Origin: a virus
Virus record (IMG/VR): IMGVR_UViG_3300045911_000062
Span: 1-64,000 of that record
Reading direction: 5' to 3' (one strand)
Length of the DNA: 64,000 bases
Of the stretch, positions 44,286-53,501 are shown piece by piece. Positions within the stretch are counted from its first letter, which is position 1, and the number at the start of each line of letters is the position of its first letter. A model generated the notes under the pieces. It was given only the letters and a program-made list of their open reading frames with translations. It had not been told where the DNA came from and made no database searches. The translations under genes were made by a program, and so were the position numbers.

Positions 44286-44999
44286 TTATAATTCTGCTAT
44301 TGTATATACGGTAATGCCTTTTGATTGCGTTATCATAAATCCACGTTTTGTTATTTTTACATTCCTATAATTCGCTAACACTGCATCACGGATAAGTCTG
44401 GATATCTTCTTTGTGGAATAAACAAAATTAAATTCATCAACACTACCATCATCATTCCATGTGATTTTGGATTCCGTTTCGTGTTCTAACACATCTCTAT
44501 TTTCATCTTCAACTTTTAATAATAATCCAGGTGTAGATTTCTTTCCTATTAAGGAAATCGTTTTTGTATCCATCGCGGTAGTAACTCTATTAAGAACTGT
44601 TAAAGTTTCGGCATCCATATCGAATGAAAACCAAACTGGATCATTTACCCTGACTGGAAATTTTACTTTTTCAGGATCTATACATCTAAATTCGATTTTT
44701 GTTCTTTTACTTTTAAATGTAAGTTTTGTTATTTTCTTTCCATCATCATCGTAAAAGACATCATAATGTGACAGGTTATCAACCATTGCTAAACGTTTTT
44801 TTAACGAATCTAATCTAGAAACAGCCAATGGAGGAAAAGAAAATTTCTCAGGCATCTCTTGTAATATAAATATTCCAACTTCTGAAGAATACCCACCTAT
44901 TCTGTTTTCTTTAAATGATATATCAGTAATCTCATTCGAATGAGCTATATCGATTGTTTTTCTAATAAGTTCTATATCTTGTTGTGATAGTTTATTCAT
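44286..44999 (-). CDS. Sliding-clamp-like protein (T4 gp45-like, tentative)
   Basis: A 237-residue protein, close in length to T4 gp45 (228). It can be divided into two halves of similar layout, and it lies directly next to the DNA polymerase gene (ATG at 44999, polymerase stop from 45000). Its strand-rich sequence (KLTFKSKRTKIEFRCIDPEKVKF, EFNFVYSTKKISRLIRDAVL) is compatible with the clamp fold. No exact signature exists to prove it. If correct, it would tether the polymerase and also activate the late promoters listed here, as in T4. Confidence 0.5.
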   Translation of the reverse strand: MNKLSQQDIELIRKTIDIAHSNEITDISFKENRIGGYSSEVGIFILQEMPEKFSFPPLAVSRLDSLKKRLAMVDNLSHYDVFYDDDGKKITKLTFKSKRTKIEFRCIDPEKVKFPVRVNDPVWFSFDMDAETLTVLNRVTTAMDTKTISLIGKKSTPGLLLKVEDENRDVLEHETESKITWNDDGSVDEFNFVYSTKKISRLIRDAVLANYRNVKITKRGFMITQSKGITVYTIAEL

Positions 45000-47612
45000 T
45001 TATTCAAATTCCACTAAGTCTTGTACTAACAATGTTTTTCGTGTTGGTAACTCTTCACCAATTGCATCTAATAAAGGTTTACATACTTGATCTATCACGC
45101 GAACAATCTGTTCGTCTCTATCTATTAGAGGTTCAATCTGTTCTGTGAACCATTTTGGTATGTTTTTTAAATCTACTGGAATGGCAATTGATTTAAAGTT
45201 TCCAATTTTCTTTTTGAGATAAAAAGTTTTTATTCTCATTCCAGACAATATTTTCATAGATTCTTTATCATTATTGGCTTCCAAACATTTATTCCAATGT
45301 ATTGCGGCCATTGCATGCCCTGTAATTGTAACACCCTTTTGTCCGTTTTGATAGTATTGAATATATTCATCTAATTTGTTAACACGTTTGGGGAGTCCTA
45401 ATCTATCAAGATCTAATTTTTCTGCATTTAATAATTTTTCCCTCTGTTCCAAAATAGAAAGGCCCACAGACTTCCAAGGCTCTCCTTTTAAGAATCTTTC
45501 AAAATGTTGAGACAACATTTTACGAATTAACTTAGGAGTATTAGTCTTTTTAATTTGTAACCCTTTTGTTACCATTTTATCAACTTTAATGCCATCTTTT
45601 TCCACTATGTGCATCATATAATTTTTCTTACCTTTCGTAAAAATACATCGGTCAGAAATAGTTTCTTGAGAAACTTTAAATATATTTAAATAATCTTCAC
45701 TTAATAGAAAATGTTCTTGTGAAAAGGAATTAAAAGAACTATTAATAAAATCTGCAATATCTTTCGCCTTTTTTGAACATGCTTCATAATTATTTTCTAA
45801 GGTTTTGAAAAGATTAGAGTCTGTATCGCCAGCTATAACATACTCATTAGGATATACATATTTCCCATCTAAAAACTTAGATATAGATTTTGCCATGTGA
45901 TATAATATCTGTCTGCCAGTCTTAGTCGTAGATTCTGCCATTCTTACATCGAAGAATCTAAAAAACCTATTTCCACATGCGCCATAAGTCGAGTTCAATT
46001 TTAATTTGAACACTTTCTGCATAAGATCATATAATTTATGTTCGTCTTGATATTTTTTAGCAGTATTAGGATCTGTAGATTCCAGTTCTAGGAATTTTTT
46101 CTCAAATTCTTCCGACTTATTTTTAAACTGTTTTCTCTTACTAAACCATTCCTTTAATAAGGATGGAATTATCCCCTTTTTATCTAAGTTAAAAACTGTA
46201 CCATACCCACTTATAGAACAATTCATCTCTCTTAATAAAGAATTCCATTCCTTACCAGTCAAAAATTCTACACTACCGTCTTCAAATATGAATGATAATT
46301 TTTTATCAGTTTTTTGTATAACATTCTCATATGCTATATCGGTATCAGTAAACTGTCCAACCAATGTATCAAAACTTATATTAACAGACATCATTGATGA
46401 TGGATATAATGAATTTACATCGATTGAACCAACCCATTCGTGCAAACCAACAATAGGATTGAGAACGAATGCACCACCAAACTTTTTATCAGAGGTCTCT
46501 CCATCTATTTCTTTATCATTTACAACAATATTTAAAGTATGATGGCAATAATTTATTATTGCCATCTCCGTTAAACGTATAGTTCCTAAAACATCATTCA
46601 ATAGACCTGTATCCATATGATACATTAAAATTGCTAATTTAATGTAGCCAAATTTTTCCTCAAAACCTTTCAAAATTTCACAGTCTCTAATATTATATCT
46701 TAGAAAAAAGTTAAAGTCATTTTTATACAAATCTGCTAAACTTCCTTCGTATTCTAATTTTGGTAAATCAGGAAGTTTCTCTTCTGCGACAGCCTCTAAA
46801 GCAAAAGAGTCACGTTCTCCTGGCTCAAATTTAATCATTACTAACATCAAATCTATAAGACACCTACCAGAAGTTACTAATACTGGGTTTACCTTTCCTA
46901 AAGTATCTTGCTTATCTTTTAAATATGGTTTTCTGGCTTTATCAAAAGATAATTTATTAACTATTTCTTCACCACATACCATTTTCAAACGTTGATATAT
47001 GTATATGTCATCGAAACCTTCGCTATTCCATCCAGATAATATATCAACGTCTTCTAATTCATCAATAAATGATAATAATAATTCTTTCTCCGTATAAAAA
47101 AGTCTTATTTCTGCTAATTGCAATACTTCTTTTGAAACATGTTTCATTTTGAAATTTTTATCTGGAGGAACAGCTAATACAAGCATCTTTCCTGTATGTA
47201 CTGAATATAAAGATATTGCATTAATTGGTGCGTATGGTTCATTGTATATGTCTGGCATGCCCCTCGTTTTGTCGTAGTCTATTTCTATATCATAGAATGC
47301 TACATTAAGGTTTGTAGTAGATTTATTATTAAAATAATGCTGTGACAATACTTTATATTCTAAAGGGATATCAGACTCCCATAATTTTTTTCCTTGCGCT
47401 TTTAATTTTTTTGCAGAATCGTAATAATCATTATAATTGTCAAACTCTAATTTTGCTAGTTTTGTTCCTTTATAGTCACGATATTTTCCATTAGGATCTT
47501 CCAAATAGAAATATAAAGGGGAAGGATATTCTTTAATAATCCTTCCCTGATCTGTTCTCTCCCACACCTTTACGTGGGATCTATCATAACTTGCTTGTGC
47601 AGAAATATACAT
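45000..47612 (-). CDS. gp43: DNA polymerase, family B (T4 gp43-like)
   Basis: An 870-residue replicative polymerase (T4 gp43: 898). The proofreading exonuclease is complete: Exo I VAFYDIEIDYD (~106-116), Exo II GWNSEGFDD (~190-200) and Exo III YNIRDCE (~310). The polymerase motifs are A SIDVNSLYPSS (~395-405), B KLKLNSTYG (~535-545) and C GDTDS (~594-598). All catalytic Asp residues are present. It lies in the replication block with rnh and the clamp-like gene and is preceded closely by the DsbA-like gene. No split or intein is visible. Confidence 0.96.
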   Translation of the reverse strand: MYISAQASYDRSHVKVWERTDQGRIIKEYPSPLYFYLEDPNGKYRDYKGTKLAKLEFDNYNDYYDSAKKLKAQGKKLWESDIPLEYKVLSQHYFNNKSTTNLNVAFYDIEIDYDKTRGMPDIYNEPYAPINAISLYSVHTGKMLVLAVPPDKNFKMKHVSKEVLQLAEIRLFYTEKELLLSFIDELEDVDILSGWNSEGFDDIYIYQRLKMVCGEEIVNKLSFDKARKPYLKDKQDTLGKVNPVLVTSGRCLIDLMLVMIKFEPGERDSFALEAVAEEKLPDLPKLEYEGSLADLYKNDFNFFLRYNIRDCEILKGFEEKFGYIKLAILMYHMDTGLLNDVLGTIRLTEMAIINYCHHTLNIVVNDKEIDGETSDKKFGGAFVLNPIVGLHEWVGSIDVNSLYPSSMMSVNISFDTLVGQFTDTDIAYENVIQKTDKKLSFIFEDGSVEFLTGKEWNSLLREMNCSISGYGTVFNLDKKGIIPSLLKEWFSKRKQFKNKSEEFEKKFLELESTDPNTAKKYQDEHKLYDLMQKVFKLKLNSTYGACGNRFFRFFDVRMAESTTKTGRQILYHMAKSISKFLDGKYVYPNEYVIAGDTDSNLFKTLENNYEACSKKAKDIADFINSSFNSFSQEHFLLSEDYLNIFKVSQETISDRCIFTKGKKNYMMHIVEKDGIKVDKMVTKGLQIKKTNTPKLIRKMLSQHFERFLKGEPWKSVGLSILEQREKLLNAEKLDLDRLGLPKRVNKLDEYIQYYQNGQKGVTITGHAMAAIHWNKCLEANNDKESMKILSGMRIKTFYLKKKIGNFKSIAIPVDLKNIPKWFTEQIEPLIDRDEQIVRVIDQVCKPLLDAIGEELPTRKTLLVQDLVEFE

Positions 47613-47623
47613 TTAAAATGCCG

Positions 47624-47932
47624 TCACTCCGTTTCGCTTACAGACTCTTTAAATAGTCTAGTATATACTTCTCCAAAGATTGTATTCTCATGATCAAGGT
47701 CATCAAAATTTTGCTTATTAAAAGTTACAGCCATTTTCTTTGCAACAGCTTTTGGAATCTTAAATCCAACTTCGATGTCTTCGCATCTGTCAGATATTTT
47801 TTCTCGGGTATCTTTAATAACTTCTATTAAGCCTGAAATTTCAAATAATATATTTCTTAATGCTTTAATATCTTCTTCTTTAGTTGGCATTACAAAAGTA
47901 TCTACTACTTTTTCTTTCTTTGGTCTTGGCAT
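47624..47932 (-). CDS. dsbA: DsbA-like dsDNA-binding late transcription protein
   Basis: A 102-residue protein. After a Lys-rich start (MPRPKKEK) the residues from ~25 on (SGLIEVIKDTREKISDRCEDIEVGFKIPKAVAKKMAVTFNKQNFDDL...EVYTRLF) align in order with T4 DsbA (ISGYNELIKDIRIRAKDELGV...MFNRLLALYHKDN...LYDTVF). T4 DsbA binds dsDNA and modulates late promoters. Its place just upstream of the polymerase gene, in a genome with T4-type late boxes, fits that role. Confidence 0.6.
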   Translation of the reverse strand: MPRPKKEKVVDTFVMPTKEEDIKALRNILFEISGLIEVIKDTREKISDRCEDIEVGFKIPKAVAKKMAVTFNKQNFDDLDHENTIFGEVYTRLFKESVSETE

Positions 47933-47992
47933 TTTGATAAATCCTCTATTGTCCAGTCATGATAAACCGATTCAGAAGAAATATCAACCACC

Positions 47993-48319
47993 TCAATACA
48001 AAGAATACCACATCCCAACAAAGTTATGTTTATTATATTTTATTTTAAAAACATTAACGTTATTAAACGAATCAAAAGATAGCATTAGATAACAATCTAG
48101 TAGCTCCAAACTATAATTATTATAATGAATTAATATTTCGTCAAATTTATTTGTTATTTCAAATTGATAGGTATGGTTTTTATCTAATAAAATTAATTCA
48201 TATAAAGTTATAAAATTAGTATCTGCATCTTTCGTTATTAATTTTTCCTCTTTTATATCTGCATGAATTTCATATATTTTTTTATTTTGTGTTAATATTA
48301 TTTTTGCTGGTTTTTTCAT
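47993..48319 (-). CDS. Hypothetical protein
   Basis: A 108-residue protein with alternating strands (KIILTQNKKIYEIHADIKEEKL...YQFEITNKFDEILIHYNNYSLELL), likely a small beta-sandwich. No family recognised. It follows the oxygenase-like gene by only three bases and probably shares its transcript. Confidence 0.5.
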   Translation of the reverse strand: MKKPAKIILTQNKKIYEIHADIKEEKLITKDADTNFITLYELILLDKNHTYQFEITNKFDEILIHYNNYSLELLDCYLMLSFDSFNNVNVFKIKYNKHNFVGMWYSLY

Positions 48320-48322
48320 AAT

Positions 48323-48949
48323 TTATTCGAACCATTTTGAATAGTCGCCTGGAAATTTATTTTTATCATATACATATGGTTTAGTTGCTGCTATATAAAA
48401 TCTAACCTGATGTAAATCTCCATATAAAATATCACTAGTACAGTTTATGAAATGTTCTTCCCCAGGAAAAACAACCAAAGTACCGCGTTTGGGATTGATA
48501 GAAAAATTATGATTTAAAAATTGTAATTTACCGCCCATTACTTCATAATATGGATCTAAGGGTTTTTTATCTCTATAATCCTTCAAAAATAAAACTGCGC
48601 AAAAATCCTTTGAATTAATTCTGTACCAACTTTTTTTTCCGTTTGTAGCAACAAATACGCTATTTTCACAACGTTGTTTATTATTTTTACAGCCCTGTGG
48701 GTAATATTCTATTTCAAATGGATGCATACCTTTATACTCAAAATCATAATATTTTTCTAATTCTGGTATAAGAATGTCATTTATAGATTCTGAAAGTCTC
48801 AATTCTGCTAACCTATTAAATCGTACACTCATTATAGGGTTATTGTTTTCATCTCTGTCTGGTACTTCTATAATACATGAATCTACTATTTCTTCACACA
48901 ATAACGGTGAAACAAAATCTTCAAATAATAAAATTGGTGACTTAAACAT
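48323..48949 (-). CDS. 2OG-Fe(II) oxygenase-like (P4H-type) beta-helix protein with altered iron site
   Basis: A protein of about 208 residues with the order of a prolyl-4-hydroxylase-type fold: EYYPQG strand, DFCAVLFLKDY, GGKLQF, GTLVVFPGEEHF (distal His) and QVRFYIAAT (2OG-binding Arg). Where HxD-N-S is expected, the sequence reads RCENS, so two iron ligands seem replaced and activity is uncertain. The ATG at 48961 would leave almost no leader after the late box, so the ATG at 48949, with GAGG before it, is preferred. A virion protein or a modified hydroxylase are both possible. Confidence 0.62.
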   Translation of the reverse strand: MFKSPILLFEDFVSPLLCEEIVDSCIIEVPDRDENNNPIMSVRFNRLAELRLSESINDILIPELEKYYDFEYKGMHPFEIEYYPQGCKNNKQRCENSVFVATNGKKSWYRINSKDFCAVLFLKDYRDKKPLDPYYEVMGGKLQFLNHNFSINPKRGTLVVFPGEEHFINCTSDILYGDLHQVRFYIAATKPYVYDKNKFPGDYSKWFE

Positions 48950-48974
48950 AAAAAACCTCATATTTTGTACAGGA

Positions 48975-48982
48975 TATTTATG
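48975..48982 (-). promoter_or_regulatory. Late promoter box CATAAATA
   Basis: Minus-strand box 26 bases upstream of the preferred ATG (48949) of the oxygenase-like gene. It argues against the ATG at 48961. Confidence 0.55.
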
Positions 48983-48985
48983 AGA

Positions 48986-49303
48986 TTATTTTTCGTTTAG
49001 TTTTCCCTTGAGAAAATCATTGAATTTTACTAAACGCCTAGAAAATGGTTTTGCTTTAGTCCTTTTGGATTTTCTGATTTTTTGCGCTTTCTTATGTCTT
49101 GCAAAGATTTTTCCTTGTCTAACTCTTTTAGGGTCTTTTCTTATGCCACATTTACTAGCATCGGAGACCAATCTTCCTTGCTTATCTCCAGACATACATC
49201 TAAATTGTCTTTTAATATTATTACCAATACGTTTAAATTGTCTTGTGATTCTAGGACTTTCTTCCAAGAAATCAAAAAAATAATTAAAAATATTCTGAGA
49301 CAT
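48986..49303 (-). CDS. Small basic hypothetical protein
   Basis: A 105-residue strongly basic protein. A short acidic N-terminus (FNYFFDFLEESPR) is followed by an Arg/Lys-rich body with two cysteines (RQFRCMSGDKQGRLVSD...KCGIRKDPKRVRQGKIF). It is likely to bind nucleic acid. The N-terminal FDFLEE could be a packaging/cleavage-type signal as in T4 internal head proteins, but this is weak. Its ATG overlaps the stop of the 504-residue virion-type protein upstream, so it belongs to the late block. Confidence 0.58.
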   Translation of the reverse strand: MSQNIFNYFFDFLEESPRITRQFKRIGNNIKRQFRCMSGDKQGRLVSDASKCGIRKDPKRVRQGKIFARHKKAQKIRKSKRTKAKPFSRRLVKFNDFLKGKLNEK

Positions 49304-49305
49304 AA

Positions 49306-50820
49306 TTAGCGCATACTTCCAAGTCTTCCTGATCCTGCTGTTTTTTGTGGCAATTGAGCTACTGCATTATTTTTTTGTTGATTCTGTTGATTCTGATTTT
49401 GTTTGACTAAATTTTTTTCATTAGCCAATTCTTGCTCTTTTGCTGCAATTGCCTGCTGCTGTTGTGCTTTCTCCGCGTCCAATGTCTGTTTTAATCTTAC
49501 CCCCCGCATTCTTGCCATCAACTCTTGCATTGCTGCGCGCCTTGCCGCAGTTTTATATTTTTTAGTTGCTGGATCGTCTGTTGGCAGAATTTTATATTCC
49601 ATATCTAATTGACGTCTTGCAGCCATTACCGACTGCATATTATCTGTTACAGAAATTTCTGTGAGAATTTTATCTAATGCATCCACGCTATTTACTGCTT
49701 CTGATGTAAAATTATTTAATTTTTTAACCTGGAATTTTGCTAAATCTGCTAACTTTCTAGCTTCTTTTTCTTTTTGTTTCTGTTTAGCTATTTCTTGTTC
49801 CATGGAAATTAATTCTTTTTGTTGTTCAATTGATGCCGAAGCAGCCTTAGCTGAATATTCAGCTTGTAACGCTCTAGCTTTTTCTGCCTCTGCTTCCGCT
49901 TGTGCTTTTTTAGCTTCTGCATCAGATTGTAACATTTTTAAAATGGCGCTCAGTAATTCTTCCGTTCCTTTAGGCGCTGATTTACTTGAAAAGTCTTCTA
50001 CACTTTCGTCATCTGATAAATCTTCTTCTTTGTTTGAAAATTCATTATTTTTATATTCATCATCAATATTATCATCTGATAAATCTAAATCACCAATACC
50101 AAACTCATCTTTATCCGTGTCACTATCTGATGTATCATAATCTTCATACCCTAAATCGTTATCTAAATCTGTGTTACCAACATCAGTGTCTGGTTCACGC
50201 ATGTCTATACCTGGAGCTTTATAAACAGTATTCTTTGGTATAGTTGGGAATTCCACATCAATAATCTCAAACTCGTCTTTAAGCCTAAACAATACTTCAG
50301 CCATTGAAGGTGCATTTCTATTTGTAATTTTATCAAAATTTGAATCAAATTGTAAATTTTTATGAATTTCTGCTGATAATCTATCTTCAAAATCTTTAGC
50401 CACTCTGGCCTTGACAGTGATTTTCATCAAATTGCCTTGATCATCCTCCACACCATAAGTTACAGTTTCTTCATCAGTTGCACCAGTCTGTAAATATCTT
50501 AAGCGCGATGATACATCGTTCAAATCTACTGATTCTCCTAAACCAAAAAATTTTTTAATCTTGCTTTTCATGGATTTCTTTTTCTTCAATTTTTCTTTAG
50601 CAAGTTTTAAATTTTCTTTTGATTTAGGATCTACGTACATTTTTATCCTGTCTTGCCTACGTTCTTCTTGCGCAGCTTTAGAAGAACTAATCCATTCACG
50701 TCTGCTTGCATCTCCACGTATGTCGTGACGTCTTATTTCCCCGCCAGCACTAGGATTAACGGCAATAGAATTTGAACTTGTGATAGCCATTTCTTTTATA
50801 ATTTTTTCTAATATAGACAT
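49306..50820 (-). CDS. Large acidic/coiled-coil virion or core protein
   Basis: A 504-residue protein. The N-terminal ~100 residues are basic, residues ~120-215 form a mixed domain, ~215-285 are extremely acidic (runs of Asp/Glu/Ser), and ~290-480 are Ala/Gln/Lys-rich coiled coil (EAKKAQAEAEAEKARALQ, LDAEKAQQQQAIAAKEQELA), ending in a Gln/Asn-rich tail. This charge layout recalls prohead core/scaffold or internal virion proteins. It is next to the head-completion gene and has a GATAAATA late-type box upstream. No family is recognised. Confidence 0.58.
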   Translation of the reverse strand: MSILEKIIKEMAITSSNSIAVNPSAGGEIRRHDIRGDASRREWISSSKAAQEERRQDRIKMYVDPKSKENLKLAKEKLKKKKSMKSKIKKFFGLGESVDLNDVSSRLRYLQTGATDEETVTYGVEDDQGNLMKITVKARVAKDFEDRLSAEIHKNLQFDSNFDKITNRNAPSMAEVLFRLKDEFEIIDVEFPTIPKNTVYKAPGIDMREPDTDVGNTDLDNDLGYEDYDTSDSDTDKDEFGIGDLDLSDDNIDDEYKNNEFSNKEEDLSDDESVEDFSSKSAPKGTEELLSAILKMLQSDAEAKKAQAEAEAEKARALQAEYSAKAASASIEQQKELISMEQEIAKQKQKEKEARKLADLAKFQVKKLNNFTSEAVNSVDALDKILTEISVTDNMQSVMAARRQLDMEYKILPTDDPATKKYKTAARRAAMQELMARMRGVRLKQTLDAEKAQQQQAIAAKEQELANEKNLVKQNQNQQNQQKNNAVAQLPQKTAGSGRLGSMR

Positions 50821-50840
50821 GAAAAATCCTTTATTTTATA

Positions 50841-50848
50841 TATTTATC
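50841..50848 (-). promoter_or_regulatory. Late promoter box variant GATAAATA
   Basis: Minus-strand variant 21 bases upstream of the ATG at 50820, in the 26-base gap after the head-completion gene; AAAGGAT lies in the leader. Confidence 0.42.
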
Positions 50849-51290
50849 AGCGCATTATATTTTTTTCTATAGCAAATCTATATTCAATGCCTCTTGATGC
50901 ACACCACTTACGCGCAGCTTCAGCCTTTATCATATTAATCATATAAGTATAATTTTCAACAATTGCTGTTTTTCGTTTTTTAGACTTGCTTTTATTTATA
51001 AATTTTTCAGGTTTTACTTCTAATAAAACTTTTTTTATTTCCTTGTCTTTGTTGATAAACTCAACATAAATGTCTGGGTAATATATTGATGGTTTATAAG
51101 TACCATCAGGATATGGTTTCATATATGGTATTTTTATTATTTCAGAACCCCATCTTAGTACAAATGCATTGTTATCACAAAATACAAAAGCATTATATTC
51201 TAAATTAGACCTATAAATTATTTTATCTGGATCACCAATGTATTTGTCTAAATTTTTTGGAAAAAATTTTCCTTCGTTAGCTTTTTTCAT
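50847..51290 (-). CDS. gp4: Head completion protein, T4 gp4-like
   Basis: A 147-residue protein (T4 gp4: ~150). It shows the gp4 pattern: KYIGDPDKIIYRSNLEYNAF, RWGSEIIKIPY, YYPDIYVEFI and LLEVKP, then a basic helix. The D...E-x-K placement (PDIYVEF...LLEVKP) is a PD-(D/E)xK nuclease-like core. T4 gp4 completes the filled head before the tail joins. It lies among other tail and head genes, seven bases after the tube-like protein gene. Confidence 0.85.
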   Translation of the reverse strand: MKKANEGKFFPKNLDKYIGDPDKIIYRSNLEYNAFVFCDNNAFVLRWGSEIIKIPYMKPYPDGTYKPSIYYPDIYVEFINKDKEIKKVLLEVKPEKFINKSKSKKRKTAIVENYTYMINMIKAEAARKWCASRGIEYRFAIEKNIMR

Positions 51291-51297
51291 TAAATTT

Positions 51298-52212
51298 TTA
51301 TCTTACGTTATCATATGTACTAGGTGGTGAATCTTTATGAATAACAAAAACGCTATCATAATTAAATGTCAAATCAACAGTTGTTACCGTACTTTGTGAC
51401 ATATCTAAATCGTCCATATTGACAGAAACGATTTTTGGATTAAGATATGTATAAACAGTAGTTTTTCTTGATGGGTTGTTAATTCCAGGTTCAGTTACAA
51501 AATATTCATGATATATTTTAATATATCTTATTATACCGTGTCTAGCTTCTAGTTCGCCCAAAGATGCAGTATGCGGCTCGGTTGTTGCATTTACAGATGG
51601 AAAAATCGGTGTACCATCTGGATTAAAACCAATTGGTGAAGCTGCCGTACCAGAAGAAGGAGATGAAGACATTCCATATATTCCATAACGATCCATCGTA
51701 TTAGCCCTACTTTCTGTGGTATAATTAAAAACTGGACTCAATATTTGAAAATATTTATCAAAAATATCGTGCGCCCTATTTGAAGAATCGTCATAAAACA
51801 CTAAATTTATAGTACCATAATCAACATTAGTAGCTACATTAGTTCTAAAATTATAAAAATTAGCTTTAACATAGTTAACTGTTGGCGCTGGTCTTGTGAC
51901 TTTTAATACTGAAAATTTGTTTATGTGTGGGTCTTCATGACCGGGATGTTTAATTATATCATCTCTTATATTTGGATTATTATCTCTAAAAGCAAATTCA
52001 ACAGTAAAATTAAATTTTAATTTTGGCGATTCACCATTAGCCATACCATCAGGAATTATAGCTGGCCTTAAATCATCATCATTCAACGAAACACCAAGTT
52101 CTTGTAATGTAGAATAAAATTCTTGTGTGTTATAATTTAATTGCCAAGTTGGATTGAATAATTTAACTCTTCTAGGTCCAGAAGAAGAAGGAGGAGGTGG
52201 TGGTATAATCAT
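51298..52212 (-). CDS. Tail-tube-like structural protein (tube initiator, tentative)
   Basis: A 304-residue protein. After a poly-Pro start (MIIPPPPPSSSG) comes a tube-fold-like core: LKFNFTVEFAF, FSVLKVTRPAPTVNY, ATNVDYGTINLVFYDDSSN, YIKIYHEYF, TYLNPKIVSVNMDDLDMSQSTVTTVDLTFNYDSV. The alternating strands and the final DLTFNYD are typical of phage tail-tube and T4 gp54/gp48-type baseplate tube proteins. It overlaps the upstream 180-residue gene by four bases. It may start tube polymerisation or line the tube. Confidence 0.55.
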   Translation of the reverse strand: MIIPPPPPSSSGPRRVKLFNPTWQLNYNTQEFYSTLQELGVSLNDDDLRPAIIPDGMANGESPKLKFNFTVEFAFRDNNPNIRDDIIKHPGHEDPHINKFSVLKVTRPAPTVNYVKANFYNFRTNVATNVDYGTINLVFYDDSSNRAHDIFDKYFQILSPVFNYTTESRANTMDRYGIYGMSSSPSSGTAASPIGFNPDGTPIFPSVNATTEPHTASLGELEARHGIIRYIKIYHEYFVTEPGINNPSRKTTVYTYLNPKIVSVNMDDLDMSQSTVTTVDLTFNYDSVFVIHKDSPPSTYDNVR

Positions 52213-52751
52213 ACTACTTGCCTATAATTTACACAAATTTTAATAACTCGTTTACATTTTATTTTTATAAAATTAGATAATGCATCTTTATCAAATGATC
52301 CAGATTTAACAAGTTTAAATATTTTAGTCAAAAAAGTTACAAAATCATTATATTCAGTTTTGTTTATTCTTCGCAATAAATCATAATACTGCCTCATATT
52401 CAATGTATCTACAACTAAAATAGCTCCACTAATTTCATTAGCAAGTTTAAACTGATCTGGAGTATGAACAAATGAATAAATGTTAAATTTCTGCATCCCT
52501 GTGTATGATGAACCATTTATGACCATTGTTATAGCTTTTAAAGTTTCTATACCTTTTGAAATAGGACCATTAGTTATATCTTGTAAATATGGAAATGCTC
52601 GATCAATTTCTGCTTGTTTTGTAATTGGATCGTTTGGTTGAAAATTTGTAGAACTAACAAATGTATTATCTCTAATTTTTTTAATTAGTTGTTGAACTTC
52701 AGTAAATTCTTGTCTATCAAAAGCTTCTATTACCTCTTTAACAGTTCCCAT
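52209..52751 (-). CDS. Hypothetical protein in the tail/head block
   Basis: A 180-residue protein, helical (KEVIEAFDRQEFTEVQQLIKKIRD...) with no recognised domain. It overlaps the tube-like gene downstream by ATGA and has a CATAAATA late box upstream, so it is a late protein and probably a tail or baseplate assembly factor. Confidence 0.55.
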   Translation of the reverse strand: MGTVKEVIEAFDRQEFTEVQQLIKKIRDNTFVSSTNFQPNDPITKQAEIDRAFPYLQDITNGPISKGIETLKAITMVINGSSYTGMQKFNIYSFVHTPDQFKLANEISGAILVVDTLNMRQYYDLLRRINKTEYNDFVTFLTKIFKLVKSGSFDKDALSNFIKIKCKRVIKICVNYRQVV

Positions 52752-52778
52752 AATAGCCCATAGTTTGTTTATATATTT

Positions 52779-52786
52779 TATTTATG
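52779..52786 (-). promoter_or_regulatory. Late promoter box CATAAATA
   Basis: Minus-strand box 28 bases upstream of the ATG at 52751, placed directly after the tail-tube terminator, so it restarts transcription of the genes downstream. Confidence 0.6.
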
Positions 52787-52790
52787 ATAA

Positions 52791-52820
52791 AAACAAAGGG
52801 ACCAATTGGTCCCTTTGTTT
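52791..52820 (-). terminator. Perfect hairpin terminator after the tail tube gene
   Basis: A 30-base perfect inverted repeat with AAACAAAGGGACCAA and its complement, no unpaired loop needed in the DNA, G/C core and T-run at its end. It lies 25 bases past the tube gene stop and is followed by a new late promoter box. Confidence 0.88.
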
Positions 52821-52845
52821 AATACAATGCACTTGAAAAATAGGT

Positions 52846-53466
52846 TTAACTGATACTGTTGCCAAGTGGTGCTGGACCGCCTGTAGCCATACCTTCCTTA
52901 CCAGTGATTAACTGACGTGCATGATCAAAACGAAAAGATACTACTAATTTCATTGCTTCTGATACACTATAATCCTTTTCACCATATTCAATAGATTTAA
53001 TAAAGCATCCCTCTAAAGCCCATGATTCCAGAGGGTCAATATCACCATCAAGCATTTGTGAAATCATAGAAAATTTATATTGCTGACCTGCATATGCTGA
53101 GTTTAAAACTCTACCAGAACCGGGTGCAATAATAGCTTGCTGCTTCTCAAGCTGCTCTTGGAAAATCTGTGTCACACGACCACCAACATCAGCTTCAAAT
53201 TGATAAGTAACTGGTTGCCAATTATGTTTTCCGGCGATCCATGCACGTGAATTATAGCGATGTAGTTCAATATCATCAAATTCTAATTTAGGTCTTTCAC
53301 CTTGAACAGCTTGTAAAGTCAAAATCTCACTCTCTGACCCAGAGGTTTGAATATTTCCGCGTGGGCCACCAATTCCATAAAAAAATACCCTCCATTTATG
53401 TTTAACAATTGGATGGATAATTCCACCAGCATTTGGTAGTACGCCCATATCTGTTATTAATGCCAT
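52846..53466 (-). CDS. gp19: Tail tube protein, T4 gp19-like
   Basis: A 206-residue protein (T4 gp19: 163). It has the tube-protein order: HKWRVFFYGIGG, LTLQAVQGERPKLEFDDIELHRYNSRAWIAGKHNW, PVTYQFEADVGG, then WALEGCFIKSIEYGEKDYSVSEAMKLVVSFRFDHA. It forms the inner tube inside the sheath. It lies downstream of the sheath gene as in T4, but here a homing-type endonuclease and a rightward gene separate them. An AATAAATA late-type box precedes it and a perfect terminator follows it, so the tube gene forms its own transcription unit. Confidence 0.88.
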   Translation of the reverse strand: MALITDMGVLPNAGGIIHPIVKHKWRVFFYGIGGPRGNIQTSGSESEILTLQAVQGERPKLEFDDIELHRYNSRAWIAGKHNWQPVTYQFEADVGGRVTQIFQEQLEKQQAIIAPGSGRVLNSAYAGQQYKFSMISQMLDGDIDPLESWALEGCFIKSIEYGEKDYSVSEAMKLVVSFRFDHARQLITGKEGMATGGPAPLGNSIS

Positions 53467-53501
53467 GACTTAGCTCCTTAAACATGTACAATAGTTATAT
53501 G

